Shown here piece by piece: positions 1 through 13,983 of a stretch of DNA of 64,000 nt; within the stretch, counting starts at the first letter, position 1; every line of letters begins with the position of its first letter. Both the position numbers and the translations under genes were made by a program. This DNA comes from Poteriospumella lacustris (lineage: Eukaryota; Sar; Chrysophyceae; Chromulinales; Dinobryaceae): positions 152,035 to 216,034 of the forward strand of contig SMOI01000002.1 of the NCBI GenBank assembly GCA_008000375.1, in the 5' to 3' direction. The notes beneath the pieces were generated by a model. It searched no databases, was not told the DNA's origin, and saw nothing but the letters and a program-made list of their open reading frames with translations.

Positions 1-3000
1 TCCAAGAACAACGCCAATTGGCCCTTGGAGATATCCAAATCGGTGTCGTTGAATTCATACGGAATATTCCACCCCAACGGTCCAAAGATACGTCGTTCTT
101 GGACCACCGCGTGGAAAAACGACAACCCAAAGAGCAATTTCTTGTATTCAAACGGTTTCGACGTGATGTTCAACGTATCGTTGCTCAATTTGAAATACGC
201 ATTGCGTAAATTCGCCTTGAGACCCTTCGGCGGTTCATTCGTCATCTTCACCGCCGATTGCAAGACACTGGAGGGAAACTCCTTGCACGGCATCGACGTC
301 AACCACAGACGGAAATCTTTGTGTACCGCATCCGGTGTCAACGACTCACAGATCCGTTCCAATTCTTGCAACCACGAGATGTACAAGTGACAGTTCTGGA
401 GGAGCACCCAATTGCCCTTTTGCGTCGCTTCTTCGATCATTTTCGATGCTTTAGGGCCTTGGCCTTGTCCCAAGCTCAACATTTTCACTTTACGATCCAT
501 TTTCATCTTCACGGAGAACTCAGAAAACGCCTTGGTCGGGTCGGAACCCTTTGACAGGACAAAGATCAACGGCGACTTCACATTCGAGTCTTTGTAACAG
601 GACATCAAATCAAACGGTGGCGGCTCCACAAACTGTTGGCCTACTTTCTCCATCACGTAATTCATGACGCCGTCGGGGACTTTGTCCGGTCGGAAACAAC
701 GTAAGACACACAACCGTTGGAAGGAATCCAACGAACGTGACCATTGCCCCGGCAACGTCGCCGTGTGTGGGTCCAAACAATCGTAAATCACGCGCCAATC
801 TTCCAAATGCTCTTTGACACTGGTGGCGAGACCTTTGAACTTGTCCAACGACGACAGCGCTGTCACTTCGGACCACATGCGATTGTCAATCCAATCGGGC
901 GCCGGGTTGGCGACGTTGTCCGACGTGAGACATTTACCCGAAATCAAGAAATTCCATTCGGCGTTGTCAATCAAATTGTCGCCCTGGAGGATACGAATCG
1001 TCAACAAGAACGAGAACAACAACTTGTGGCGTTCAAACAACGAGCGACAGATGTTCGTGTAGATGTAATACGTGAAGAAGTCGTTGAGGTTGGCGATGCG
1101 CTGGAAGATATCCTCCGACGCCGTCGCCAGCCGAATCGCCTGGACAAACAAATCACGGAACGACTGCAACGAGTATTGATACATCGGATCAATCGTCCCC
1201 AAATCGGCGATGCAGAAATACAGAATCGACCCCCGGTACGCGACGGGGCGGTACATGTTCCGACTTTCGTCGATCTGTTTTTCCGTAATCTCGGCTTCTT
1301 GGACCTTGGCCGTAATTTCTTGACTCTTCACTTTCGAATTGGCCAACGTCTCGATCAACTTGTGGTCGTCGAGGATGTTGCCCGTCGAATTCGACAACAT
1401 GTACAGAATCAAGTCTTCCAATTCTTGCAGTTCCTTGCGCATCCGCGTGTTGGAGATGACCAACGAGTTTTTCTTTTCTTCCATCTCCGGCATCTCTTCC
1501 ACCACCACGACGCCCAACAACTGATCCTCGAGGCCCGTAAAGGTAATCGCAAAGTTAATCAACGAGACCTTCACACAGACTTCTGGCGGGTAATGCGGGT
1601 TCGTTAGCTTCGTCGTCATGTAAAAACGGAACGAGTCGTTCCAAGGAATCGTCGAGTCACCGATTTTGATCATTTCCGTGCCGCCCTGTTTGAACTTCTG
1701 CTGCAGCAGCAACGGTTCCAACGCCGCATCCAACGATTCCCCAATGTTCTCCAACAGGACCCAGCGTCCAAAGCGGACACCGTTCTCCAACGTGCGCAGG
1801 AAGTTCTTGTCGCTGAGTTTGATGATGTCGATGTCGTTGGGACACATCGACGTGTCCTTGCCCATCGTCTTGATGTAGCGGTTGCCCTGGCCCTGCGGGT
1901 CAATCAACAACGGGTACCGACGTCCCTTGGACATGATGATCGCGTTCTCCACCGAATGCGCATCCTGCGGCAGCCCACAGAGCGTCCACTGCCGAATCGC
2001 GACCGGATCGGACAACGTCGCCCGCAACGAACACAGCGGCGTATGCGGCACGTTCAATTCCGCCAGTTTCTCTTGCCAACGCTTCACAATACTCGCCCGG
2101 AAATCCGGCGTAAACACGCCCAGGTAGGCAATGGAACCCGCCGAGACGAGCGCGTCGCCAATCAAATTGACGTACGACTGGTTCAAATCGGCACAGCTCT
2201 TCGTCCACCGGGTACGCTCCCCGCCCAGACCGCCCATCAACTTCACCGCCCGCTCCAACCGCGCCCGACATTGCTCCACATCAAACACCAATTGCTCTTT
2301 CTTGTCATTCGCTTCCCGAAACGACGCTTCCAACGCGGCGATTTTGTCTTCCGCTTCTTTCAACGTCGCTTGGGCGCCCCGCAAAATGGTCATCGTCTCG
2401 TCGAGCGACTTCTGCGCCTCCGCCAGCAGTTTCTTCTTCGGCTCCACCACCAACGTCACTTGGTAATACTTGTACATCGCCCGCGACCACATACACATGG
2501 CTTTGCAGGCCGTAGACGACTTGGCAATGATCTCCGGCGTGAAGTTGGGGTCGTTGTAGTACTCTTCGATCTTGGCGATGGTGTGGGCGGGGATGTTGTC
2601 CTTGTCGTACGTCTTCATGTCGTCGAGCAGCTTGTTCGCGTTGGTTAACAGCGACTTCTGCGCGGCCTTGAAGTAATCCGCTTTCTTTTTGCCGGGGGTA
2701 TCCGGGTCGGGCACCATCTCTGGTTTGATGTCGAACATGATGCACAGGGCGGCCAGCGTCTTCACGACGTTGACGGGCGGCTTGGGCAAGGCGCGGACTT
2801 CGTCGATGTCGGCTTTCTTCAGGTCCGAGAGACATTGTACCGCTTCGGCGAGGGCGGGCAACGCTTCGTCCAAGTCGCGTTGGGCATCGTCGGCGATTTC
2901 TTTCGTCTTGGACGCTTTGTTGGACGCGGCGGCTTCTTCTTTCTCGACGACCGATTTCGTCTCCGCCGCGACGATTTTGTCCTTCGAAATTTGAATGATC

Positions 3001-6000
3001 ATGACCTCGACGTCCGCCTGCGTTTGAATCAACTTTGGCTCCATTTCCGTCAAATTCGCCTGCAACTCGTTGACTTGTTTCTCCGTCGAAATGAGTTTGT
3101 CGACACCGACGGTGAGGCGATCCCGCAACGTGCCGATTTCTTTCCGTTTCTCCGTCAGGACCTTGTTGTACGTCGACAGCAGCTCCAGATACGACGTCGG
3201 GGTGACGTAGAACGAGCGTCGCATTTGCGCGAGGAAGTCCACCGATGCCTTTTCAATCGACTGGTGAATGAATTGAAAGAATTGAATCAGTTTCGGCTCG
3301 ACGTCCGCGGGCAACGCGAGATTCGACGTGGCCAAGAACCGTCCGGCCACCGATTGCAACGCCTCGTCGGGCCATTCTTGGAACCAATCGATCGTACAGC
3401 AATTCACCAATGAGGGAAACTTACGCAACCGATTGCGGAAGGCATCGCCCAGCGGCGACATGCACAACACGACGTGAATGTTCGCCTTGACCCGTAGCAG
3501 ATACTGCGCGAAGATGTTCAATTTCGTGGGCGGGATGCGTTTCTTGGCACAATCGGCTTTGCAGGCGGTCGTAATCGCCTCCAAATCCTCCGAGGCGTAC
3601 AGATTCGGAATGTCCCCGGAGTTCAAGACGCCGTTGATGTCTTCCAACATCGTCTCGTTGATGATTTGCGTGTCGTTGAACAGGAAGACGATGGGTTTGT
3701 TCTTCACGCCCGCCGACAACAGACATTCCTTGATGTTCTCCCGCCATTCGTTCATGCCGTACCCTTTGGAAATCTCAATTTGATACAGCGCGTACCCCGA
3801 AATGAACGTGGCCAAGCGGGTCAACGATTGACGACCACTGCCACCCACCCCCAACAACAGCGCGTGGCCCGACGGCTGCCGCAAGACCCGCGAAATACGC
3901 ACGACATGCAACAGCGCGTCGCGGAACATGACCAATTGCATCGGTTGCTTGCTCTCCGAGTTGTATTCGCCGAGGTAATCTTCAATCATCGGCTGCAGCT
4001 CCGGAATGTTCACTTCGTCGTAAATCCGGGGATCGGCGCCGGGAATCATGAAATCCGCACAAATAATGTCGGGTTTGGCCGCCCACAAGTCCGTCGCCGC
4101 AATGTTCGTGAACGCTTTCAACTTCTCTTCGAGCAACGCCTGCAACCAGGCTTTGTCCGTGTCATTGACCAACCGATCACCAAAGACACAGCGGTTCTCG
4201 TGCACCCAAATACGACTCAATTGCACCGGGGCCGAGACACGGCGTCGATCAATCATCAACAGCCCCTGAAACGTCTTCGAGACATCGCGCATGTTGAACG
4301 TGTAATGCGGCTTGGCGGGCGTCGGACGCAGTTGATCCAAAATCGTGTTGTAGACATTCACCGTCGCTTTCACCAGCCCCGTCGCCATGTCTTGCAAACT
4401 CGTGTCAAACGTCGACAAGAAATTCGACAAAATCGTCGAGAAAATCAAACACAACGAGTCGTCGGACATGTCCACGTAGTTGATGATGTTGAAATGGCGG
4501 TAAAACCGGGCCGTCACATGATTTCTACCACCACCGGGCGGGCCACAGGCACAGACAAAGATCACATCAATGATTTTCCGCATTTCTAGGGCCTTGCGGT
4601 CATACCAACCGCTGTTGTCGAACCATTGACGCAAGATTTCAATCGGGGGTTGGGCGCCGTACTCTTCTTTCATCGGCATATTCACATCGTCGACGAAAAT
4701 AATGAATTCTTTCCCCGCGGAGGGTCCAAAGACACCCTTGCGCCGCTTTTCACACTTGGAATCAATCAAATCTTGCGTTTGATTCGCACTCGTCTGGGCC
4801 GAGAAGGCGATGGTAATGGGGATGTACTTGTCCGGGAGACCGTTCTGCAAATGCCCCAGAATGTTCACCGTTTTCCCCGTACCGGTCGGACCAGTCATCA
4901 ACACGTGTTTCTTGTTCCGCACGAGAATATCCAACAGATACGTGTAACAAATACTGTCCTTCGTCGGGATAATCAACTCGGCGTAGGATAACTTCGGGTC
5001 ATAGACGTACGGTGCCACGGAGGCATTCCAATCAATCCAAGCGTTCTTGGTCACATCGTATTTGTAATCGTAGACGGATCCTTCGACGGGGGGTGTACAC
5101 TTGGCCCCCTTCGTGGCCATTTCTTGACGTAAAAACGCATTGCATTGGGTCCGAGAGGTGGCGTTGACGGTACAACACATCGACCAAATCAAACAAAAGT
5201 AGAAAATGGGTTCCAGTTTGGGGACAAACTCTTGGATTTGTTCGGGGGATTTCTTCTCCCGGCCATCGTCCCGTTCTTGGTACTCGGCCAGGAACGTGTC
5301 CATCAGATTCAACAGCGCTTCCACGAGGCAATTGTTGACGGTGGGCAACGGCTCCGTGAACGTACGACGCAAGTGCATCAGGACACTGGGTACGTAATCG
5401 TCAAACAAGCGATTCAACAGGGCCTTGGACTTGTGGCCCAAGACGGCGGGGACGTTCTTCAACCAGGATTGCAAGAGGACATCGTAGCCCAAGGAATTGG
5501 GTTCCATATAGATCATGCCACAGCGAGAGACGGTGGCTGGACTGGCGACGGCTAAATCTTCGGGTTCAAACATCATCGTCATCGGTTCACTCAATTGAAT
5601 GATCTCGCCCGAGGTCAAACAGAGTTTCTTGTTGTCGTCCAACACCGTGTTCATGTTTTCGATCCAAATGGCGTCGACGGGTCCATCGAACAACATCCAT
5701 TTCAAGTTGGCGTTGTCTTCCTTGATGCACAAGCGAATCAATACGCAGAGAATACCATCTTGCCATTCGTGCTATAGAAAGAGAGAGAGAGGAGGCCGTT
5801 AGCATGTTGCACACGTCAGAGAGAGCGAGGGAGAGGGAGAAAGGGAGAGAGGGAGAGAGGGATCCACGTACCGTATTCTCATCGAATTTGCCGTACAACT
5901 GACCCATCGTGATCGACTTCGGGTTCAAATGGTAGATCTTCGTTTTCTCAAAGCGTTCACCCGCGATACCTTTCGCCTTCAAATTCGTCAAGGCACTGCC

Positions 6001-9000
6001 CAAGACACGAATGTTCATCGATTTGCCTCCGCCCGTCGGACCCACGACCATCAACCCGTGACGCACACAGATCATCTCGTACAGCTCAATGTTCTTCCGC
6101 AAAAAGATCTGTACAGGCTGCAAGTTCCGTTCCAAGATGTTCTCTTTCAAGGCGGTCAACAACGGACCATAATCAAACGCGGGGCGTTCAATGCCCGGGA
6201 ACAAATCACTCAAAATACCAGCAAACAGAGGCAAATCATGGGCCAAGAACTTGGGCACGTTCACATCTTGCAAGGCACGCATCAACAAGGATTCTTCATT
6301 GGCATCGGGACTCGCACGTTTCAAGTTACCCGCCGCCGTGATGACCGTCTTCACCGCACGCATTCCGTAATCGTAGTGATCCTGCGACGACAACTGCTCG
6401 GAACACAAACGGAACGTGGCCACCATCTTCTGCGCACATTTGCGGTTCTCCATGTACCCATACGAGAACAACATGATCTCCCCAATCAACACGTAATCGG
6501 GCACCATCATGGCGACGGGGCGGAACAACGCTTCCAAATTGTCCGGCAATTCCGCCCGACCGGCATAACCGGGATTCATGGTAATAAACACGGCGAATTC
6601 CGGATTCACGACAATGTCGGTGCCTTCAAACACGGTCCGTTTCTCGCCCCGTTGGACGGTGCCCTGCAATTGAATGACTTGCTGGGCAATGACCGATAAC
6701 ACTTCAATGTTGATCCGATTGAATTCATCGAAACACGCCCATGCCCCGGAGGACGCCAGCCCTTTGAAGAACTTCCCCATCGCCATGTAGTCCAAGCCAT
6801 CCGAACAGTTGAACACCACACATTGCTTCGCCAGGGCCTTGGCCAAATCTTTGGTCGTTTCCGTTTTACCGGTACCCGCCGGACCAGCAGGCGCACCTCC
6901 CAAAATCATTTGCAAGGCACCCATCAGTGTCAAATAACACTTGTCCGTCAGTGGGGTAATCACCAAGCGGAACGTATTGCCTAAGTATTCATAGCCATAG
7001 GTACGTTTCGACGAGACCATGATCACCATCAAGTCGCCCAGGCCTTGGTTGATGTCCCCTTCCCAATAGTAACGCATTTGACTGATCCAATCGAAATCCG
7101 TCACTTTCGCGACACCCGCCTCGGCCATTTTCCGTTGCACGTCGCGGGCGTGGACATCGATGACCGCCAAGGCACCCACCGTCACCCGGGCCGCTTTCGA
7201 GATCTTACCACGAATCAACAGGACCATGTCCTCCAATTGACGTACCAATTGATGATAATAGTCCCAGGCACCTTCGTTGCCTTTCGCTTTCAACGCCGCT
7301 TCCACTTCGCGTGTCCAATGGGCTTGCGAGCCATTCAACACGGTTTGGGCGGGCCAAATTTGCATCCAATCGGTACGTGGCTTGGTCGTATAATCCAAAA
7401 TGGACTTGTACATCATCTCGCGAATGGAGGCAATCATCGCGTCCTTCACTTCGACCATCCAGTTCTCAATGTTCTTGTTCTTCGGATCGACTGGCTTCGA
7501 ATACGGGACCACTTCACCCTCGGGGCTGCACATACCGGCGATGGTTAAATCTGGTTGGAAATTGACACTTTTGATGCCTTCGAAACATTTGCGTAAATGC
7601 GGTTGCACCCGCAACGGATCTTTCGTTTCCGACAAAATTTCCAACAATTCGTCGTTCGATAAGAAGTAAAAACGAGAAAACCCCGCCCGTTTCGTTTCCA
7701 AATAATCCGCCAGTCCCTTTTGCACCATTTCCAACAACTTGTTGCCCTCGCGGAAACGTTCCAACAGACGGGCATCGTCACAAAACCGAATGGCCAAGAC
7801 ACCCTTCTGCGCGCTTTGCATGGTACTGCGCCAATATTTGTCGACGGTCGTGAACCGTTTGCCCTCCTGGGGCAGTTGTTTGTTGATGTCGGCGGAATCG
7901 AAAATCGGTTGCAAATACAACCAATTGCGTTGCAATTGCACCCATTCATCGACGACTTCGGAGACCGTTTGCAAGGTACTGTTCCAGTTGTCAATCCGTT
8001 GTTCAAAAGGTCCTTTGAACGCCGAGAACGCCATCGCTTGGGTCATCGTAATGTGCTCATCCAACAGCGACATGTACTCATCAACACCTTTCAAGATGCA
8101 AGTACCTGTATCCCGATACGATTCAATGATCAATTGCACCGTCTCCCAGGCTTTCGTCATCTTGTCCAGGGCCGTTTCAATGGAGAACTCTTTGCCGGCT
8201 TTCTCCGCGATCTTCTCCACCTCCGTCATGTTCTTCCCCAGACCATAGTCCACCAACTTCTGCAACGTCAACGTCTTCCGATCTTCCGGCAAATGAATCG
8301 CTAATTTCGTTGCCAACTCTTGCCAATGGCGATCCCGCATACCCGGATTACGCAAACAGGTAATCAAGGGCACCTTGGGACGGAAGACATCCACTTCGTC
8401 CCGTACTTGGGTCGCAATCGCGGCACATTGGGGCAAATTGCTACGTTCCAAGGTCTTGGCGGCTTTGTTCAAGTTCTTCAACAACACGTTGACACTGTTT
8501 TCGACCAAGTCCGCATCCAATTCCATGAACGGACCATTGGTCCAGTTTTCTTTGCTGCTTAACCATTTGTCGGCACAGTCCCACAGGTCGAAGAATGGCT
8601 CGAACGTCTTACTCAAATCACTCAATTCCCCATATTCGGTGGGTGCGGCATTGAATAAACCTTCCCGGGAATTGAACAACCGTGCTTTCTCTTCGGATTG
8701 TTGCAACGCTTGACGCAAACGACGCACCGTCTCGGCATTCTTCGACGCATGCGCCAGTTTCGTCATGTCTTTCAACTTCGAAATGTCCGCCGTCAAGTTC
8801 TGCAAATCCGACGTGAATTCTTGTTGTTCTTCTTCCATGGCGCGTTTGAAATTGTATTCCAAGACGCGTAGGTTTTTCTCTTGTTTCGCCATTTCGGCGG
8901 CCATTTTCCCGGGCCACCGGAACACTTCCCATTTCAAATCGGCGACATCCGGCTGCAACTGCCAACGGGCCATCGAGATCAAATCGAAGTAATTGGTGTT

Positions 9001-11184
9001 CTTGTCGATACGATCACTGAGCATGTCGATACGCTGCGGCATCCCCGCGATCATTTCGCGCATTTCCGTCAACTTCTCGATGTTTTGCGGGGAAATGACG
9101 AGGACATCGAACATCAGCCGGAATTCCTGCATCACCGCTTCCGCATATTCACGGGTCTTGCGTTCCATCAATTGAAACAATTTCGTGGCAATGGCCTTGT
9201 GCTTGGCGGCCATCACGGAGCGTACACTCTTGCAATCAATCATGACAAAGCCCAACGAAATGCTGGAGGGGAAGTTGTTCAGAATATGCTCCGAGTCAAA
9301 GGCGTGTTTCTTCGCCAATTCACACAATTCGGCCATTTGCATCGTATCGTTGGCGAAATACTTCGCTTCCGCTTGCGCTGCATAATCGTTGACGTCCAAG
9401 TTGATCAAGTCACTGAATTCCGTCAAGGTCGTCAGATACGTCTCCATATGCTGCAGGGCCGTCTCGACCGCATGCACCAAACGATCACGTAAGGCATTCG
9501 CCCAATCTTCACCGTTGTGAGGCACACCAATGACAGGTTCATACGCCCAGAACAACTTGCGCATCACTCGTTTCTCTACTTTGATCATGCCTTTCAAGTT
9601 TTTGAACGGCACATCAAAATGGGTCAACAACGCGGCCAACAACATATCGTGAGTCGCAGAGTACGTGAACCGTGCGGGGCTGTCCTTGGTCGCATTCACA
9701 TACTTCAAATCCACCGTGAACATGGGGAATCGACCACCGGCGACATGTACGGTCTCTTTGTCGACAATTTCCACGGTTGATGGACAAAACTGTTCGACAA
9801 CATGGACATATTCACCCACGGTGCGGTACAACAAGTCACGCAGCACGTCTTCCATCTTGAAATTGATACGGAACATGAACTTCTTCAACTTTGAAAACTT
9901 GTACACCTCCAGATTGGATTCTTCCACGTTGAACCAACCTTTCTTCACATCTTTCAAATGATTCTTGATGGCGTTGGTGATCGCATTGCTCCAGGTATCA
10001 CAGACCGCAGCTTTGAAAGCAGAACCTGCCGCCAATTGATTCGTATTGAACTCTTCCAAACGCATAGACTTTTCAGGGGTACTGAAAAAGGAAATGCGTT
10101 CCAACGGAAGATTGTCAATTTGAATCTGCTGAAGAATTTGCATCGCTTCGGTCTTGCTCAACAACGACGCAAACTTGAAGATGCGCAGTCGCTCGTCGAA
10201 CGGTGCCTCTGCTTCCAAGACCAATTTCTCACGGAAGATGAATACTTCGTTCGGGGAAGGAAACAAAGATGGATCCGTGCTGACGGATTTCACCGATTCA
10301 ATTTGCTTGCGTTGCTTGCGCAACAACTGCACGAACATCATTTGATTCAGAGCGCGCATGTGGTTCAAGTTGTATTGCTGCAGAAGCGAACTGGTGTCCA
10401 ACATGGAATTGGATCGAAGCTTGTCCGTATTGATAGCGTTGGCCAAGATGCGTGTCACTTGTTCGGAATCCAGGGGCTTCAAGTTGTCGACGGGCATGCA
10501 ATCCACGTACAAACTCAGTGCCAAACCAGCGGCTGTGCGGTCGCGCAGATGAATCGCATGTTGCACACGAGCACAGTACAATTCCGGATCCTCTGAATCG
10601 AAGCAAACATAAATTGCTTCCAGGAACGTTGAGTTGCTTTCGTCGATGATCGGAGAGCCGGTGTGGTACGAATCGAACGCGTAGACGACTTGGAAGTGCT
10701 GTGCTTCCCGGTCGTAATCAATGACGAAGCACTTTTGCCAGTCCACATAATAGCTCTCAGCTGTTTTGTGATGGAAAATTGCACGAGCCTTCAACCCACC
10801 AGACCATTTAGCTGAGTCGATGAAGTCGAACCACGACTCAACGGGGCGAGAGAAATATGTCTCGTCATCAAACAATGATAATGGCATATGGTCAACAGAA
10901 TCCTGTTTGGATTGCGCAAAGACTCTTTTGAGCTTTTCAAGGACACCAGAATGTCGAAAGTGATCATTCAAATCGACCGAAGCGTATTGACGCTTCTTTC
11001 GCTCGACGACAATTTGTCGAGGCACGTGTCCAGGCCTAGCTTTGTAAGGGGAGTAGACTTTGGGCTCCACATGCAACTTTTCCGGATTGTGTCGCAAAGA
11101 TCCCTCCACTTCAAGATAATCGAAGTCATGTCGGGCCATAGGTCGACCTCTAGAGGCCGCCGCAGCCGTCTTTTCTTCCTCCAT
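1..11184 (-). CDS. Axonemal inner-arm dynein heavy chain (DNAH7/3/12-like), C-terminus beyond left edge
   Basis: ATP-driven minus-end microtubule motor of the flagellar inner arm. ATG at 11184. Exon 1 is 11184-5872, intron 5772-5871 (100 bp, CT-rich on the coding strand), exon 2 runs from 5771 past the left edge; both junctions are phase 0. About 3694 residues are in the window. P-loops: AAA1 GPAGTGKTETTKD near residue 1432, followed by the conserved CFDEFNRI motif; AAA2 GPTGGGKS near 1713; AAA3 GPTGTGKT near 2069; AAA4 GVGGSGRQS near 2409. The coiled-coil stalk with the microtubule-binding tip spans roughly 2620-2930 (tip near 2780, PKPPVNVVKTLAALC). The last visible motif, FGPLGWNIPYEF, lies some 330 residues before the end in human DNAH7, so only the C-terminal domain is missing. 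The AAA1-AAA2 linker and MIYMEP segment resemble single-headed inner-arm chains more than outer-arm ones. Subfamily assignment is from recalled family sequences, not a tree. Confidence 0.96.
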
Positions 11185-11830
11185 GTGTTATTTGCAGATA
11201 GAGAAATGAAAAATAGAAAAAACTGAGATGAATGCAATCTGCCGTATAAACAATCAATATCTTTTCTCTTCTATATGAACGGTTGGATAACCTATACAAT
11301 TCAGTTTATGAGTGACAATCGTTCTTGATGACTGATTGCTTCTTGCTGATATTGCACTTGATGATCATGAACGGTTTTGATTTCGCTGTGCTCTGCTGTG
11401 CTGCTGCTTGGGAAGAAACGGCCAATCGCACACTCTGGGTCTTTTGTGTTTTACGTACGCGCGAGTCGCAGTGCAGTGGGGGAAAACTCCACCTTCCGTA
11501 TTCTCCTGTTTCTGCAAAAGTCGAGATTGTTAGTTACCGCTGTGGATATTTTTCTTGCTTTGCTTTTGGAGAGACTGCAAGAAGAAAGCGCAAGATGTGC
11601 ATGATATCGGTATTGAAGAAATATCCAATAGCACCATCATATCTACACCTTTTTTTCTCTCAGAATAAGATTCTGATACCTACGCTAGCCTTCTTCTTCT
11701 GTTGGTGGGTATTCTTCACAGAAAGAATTGCGTCAACTGCTGAATCACTCCGAAGCTATTGCTACCAGTTTGTTTGATCCGTTTATACTTCTCAGCTTTT
11801 TCGTTATCTATTTTTCGATTTGACCGCGAA
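11185..11830. promoter_or_regulatory. Divergent intergenic region between dynein and PDK1-like kinase
   Basis: 646 bp separating two genes transcribed away from each other, so both promoters should lie here. It is AT-richer than the flanking coding DNA. A 150-codon open frame (11325-11777, +) has Cys/Phe-rich composition, no recognisable domain and no conserved splice context, and I do not regard it as a gene. No specific factor site could be supported. Confidence 0.4.
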
Positions 11831-13564
11831 ATGTCCACAACGTATGATGAAGATGGAGAAGAGAGTGGCCCTGTTGTTGTTGAGGGAATTGAAAATGAGC
11901 CACAGCGGGTAGTGTCGCATACACCAACGTCGCAGCGGATTGAGCTGCAACCCGCCGATTTCCTGTTTGGAAAGACGCTGGGTGAAGGAGCATTCGCTAG
12001 AGTCGTTCATGCTCGCAGCAAGAGAGCGGGAACCGACTTTGCTATCAAAATTATGGAGAAGCGTCATATCAAAAAGGAAAATAAGGTAAGTCCTCGAGTG
12101 TGTGTTCCCACTTTGAATGAAACTCGTGATGATGAACTATATTCTCTGTTGAAAGACCAAACATGTTATTATGGAAAGACGAATATTGACGATGGTCTCA
12201 CACCCATTCATTGTCAAATTCCACTTCGCTTTCCAAGATCCTGAGTACTTGTACATGTGCATGGAGCTCGTACCGGGTGGTATTCTTTTGGATGTTATTC
12301 AAGAGAAATTGAAAGACAACGAAACGAGAGGCATTGTAGATGTAGCGTGTGATGTCCCAACGACAAAGTTTTACATGGCTGAGACAGTAGTGGCGTTGGA
12401 ATATCTTCATGGATTGGGGGTGTTGCATCGAGACTTGAAACCAGAGAGTAAGTGTCGTGGCCATTACTTGTACTCCTTGATAGTTGCCTGAATAACAAAC
12501 AAATCTTTCGTTCTTTTGTTCTGTCTTTCAAAGATATCTTGGTTGATCGCACGGGACATATCAAAATTACTGACTTCGGTACGGCTGCAATTTGTTCCGA
12601 CAATCAATCGCCTCGAACCAGTTTCGTAGGAACCCAAGACTATGTTTCTCCTGAAGTGTTGACCGGTGAAAGAACTGCGACCAAGGCATGTAATTTATGG
12701 GCCGTTGGTTGTATGGTGTATCAGTTATTGTCAGGGCGATCTCCCTTCAGAGCTGCCACTGAGTTCCTCACGTTCGAACTGATTATGGGTCACTTCAGAA
12801 ACGAGCATCCCATCACATATCCCGACACCATTTCCTCGGATGCTCGAGATTTGATTGGGCGGCTACTGTTGCCTTCTGATAACGAACGATTGGGAGCAGG
12901 CGATGATGACAGTGAAAATGGATATCCTTCATTGAAGGCGCATCCTTTCTTCGCGGGGATTGACTGGGAGGCACTGCCAACGGTGACTCCACCATATCAG
13001 CCAATCCCTCCGAAGTTACCTGCCTCGGAGGATATGAAAGATGGAGCATCAACAGAATGGTTACTTGATGCAGATCCCACACCCATTACGCCATATTACC
13101 GCATTTCCGATGTGAAGGGAAGTGCGGACGACGGAAATCAACAGTGGAATCGGTTTTTCAAGGAAGGCGAAAGTCATGTCTTTTCTAGTACAATCTACAA
13201 GACAGTTGGCCTTTTCTCGAAAAAACGACAGCTGATTCTAACAGACACGCCCCGATTGATTTATGTTGACCCCGTGTCTATGGAACAAAAAGGTGAAATC
13301 CCGTGGACAAAATCGCATCCTATCAGTTGCTCGGTGGTACGTTGTATTGCCTTTCTGTGTTGCTCATGTGTCATGAATCGCAACTTATGCTTCTCTTGTG
13401 TGTTCCAACAGGTTAGTACTGAGAAATTCGAAGTGTTCTGTGAGACGACGAAGAGAACGTATTATTTGTCAGCGAAAGATGTCGGCGCGGAAATGTGGGC
13501 AGCCCAAATCAATGCCATGCTCAATTCCCAACTTCATCGATCAACAACCAGCAGCAACCGATAG
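11831..13564 (+). CDS. 3-phosphoinositide-dependent protein kinase 1 (PDK1) family
   Basis: Master AGC-kinase activator that phosphorylates activation loops of Akt/S6K/PKC-type kinases and binds phosphoinositides through a C-terminal PH domain. Exons 11831-12085, 12156-12447, 12534-13336, 13412-13564; introns of 70, 86 and 75 bp with GT-AG ends; 500 residues. Visible motifs: glycine loop GKTLGEGAFARVVHA, FAIKIM lysine, VLHRDLKPEN, DFGTAA (PDK1 also uses DFGTA), activation segment TSFVGTQDYVSPE carrying the autophosphorylated Ser position, and KAHPFF near the end of the kinase fold. The PH domain begins around RFFKEGESHVF and contains GLFSKKRQLILTDTPRL and KGEIPWTK, close to the animal and plant family. 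About 11 extra residues precede the FYMAET helix of the C-lobe. ATG at 11831 is the first in-frame start giving an uninterrupted N-terminus; an upstream TTG frame is not needed. Confidence 0.95.
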
Positions 13565-13983
13565 ATCTCTTTTCAGCAGGGGATCTCCTTTCCCGCCGCC
13601 TTGTTTTCTCGCCCTTCCTCCCTCCGCAACAACAACCCCCCCCCCCAACCACCACCAATACATTGGTATACAGCTCACTGTATTCCCTACATCCACCTAC
13701 GATGATAGAGCGGTCCTCAGTTTCTTTTTTTCCTCACACATTTTGGTATGTGTGCACCATATAGGTTATGGTGACCTCGTAGATAGTCACTTGTCAGTTT
13801 ATAGTTTATGTGTTTTGAAGCACACGTCGAATTCCGAACTCTTGTTTGGTTTGTAAGGCGGGTGTCTAACGAACATGAAAATACTTCTTGTTTTTACTTC
13901 CATTTTAAATAGAGCAACGCCTCCAACCATTACGAACGAGACAAGTGTGTTGTTATCTACAGCAATTCTTCAACATAGTATAA
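13565..13983. other. Convergent 3' intergenic region
   Basis: 419 bp between the stop of the PDK1-like gene and the stop of the small gene on the other strand. It contains an interrupted poly-C tract near 13637-13648 and AT-rich DNA suitable for 3' UTRs of both genes. No gene is seen. Confidence 0.5.

Noticed and set aside
744-10596. Long plus-strand open frames antisense to the dynein gene (744-1607, 1956-2648, 3666-4589, 5929-6699, 9958-10596)
   Set aside because: They are rich in Arg, His, Gln and Val and follow the reverse of dynein codons; no domains, and the sense frame is unambiguously dynein.
11325-11777. 150-codon frame upstream of the PDK1-like gene
   Set aside because: Lies in the divergent promoter region, lacks any family resemblance and overlaps the 5' UTR of the kinase.
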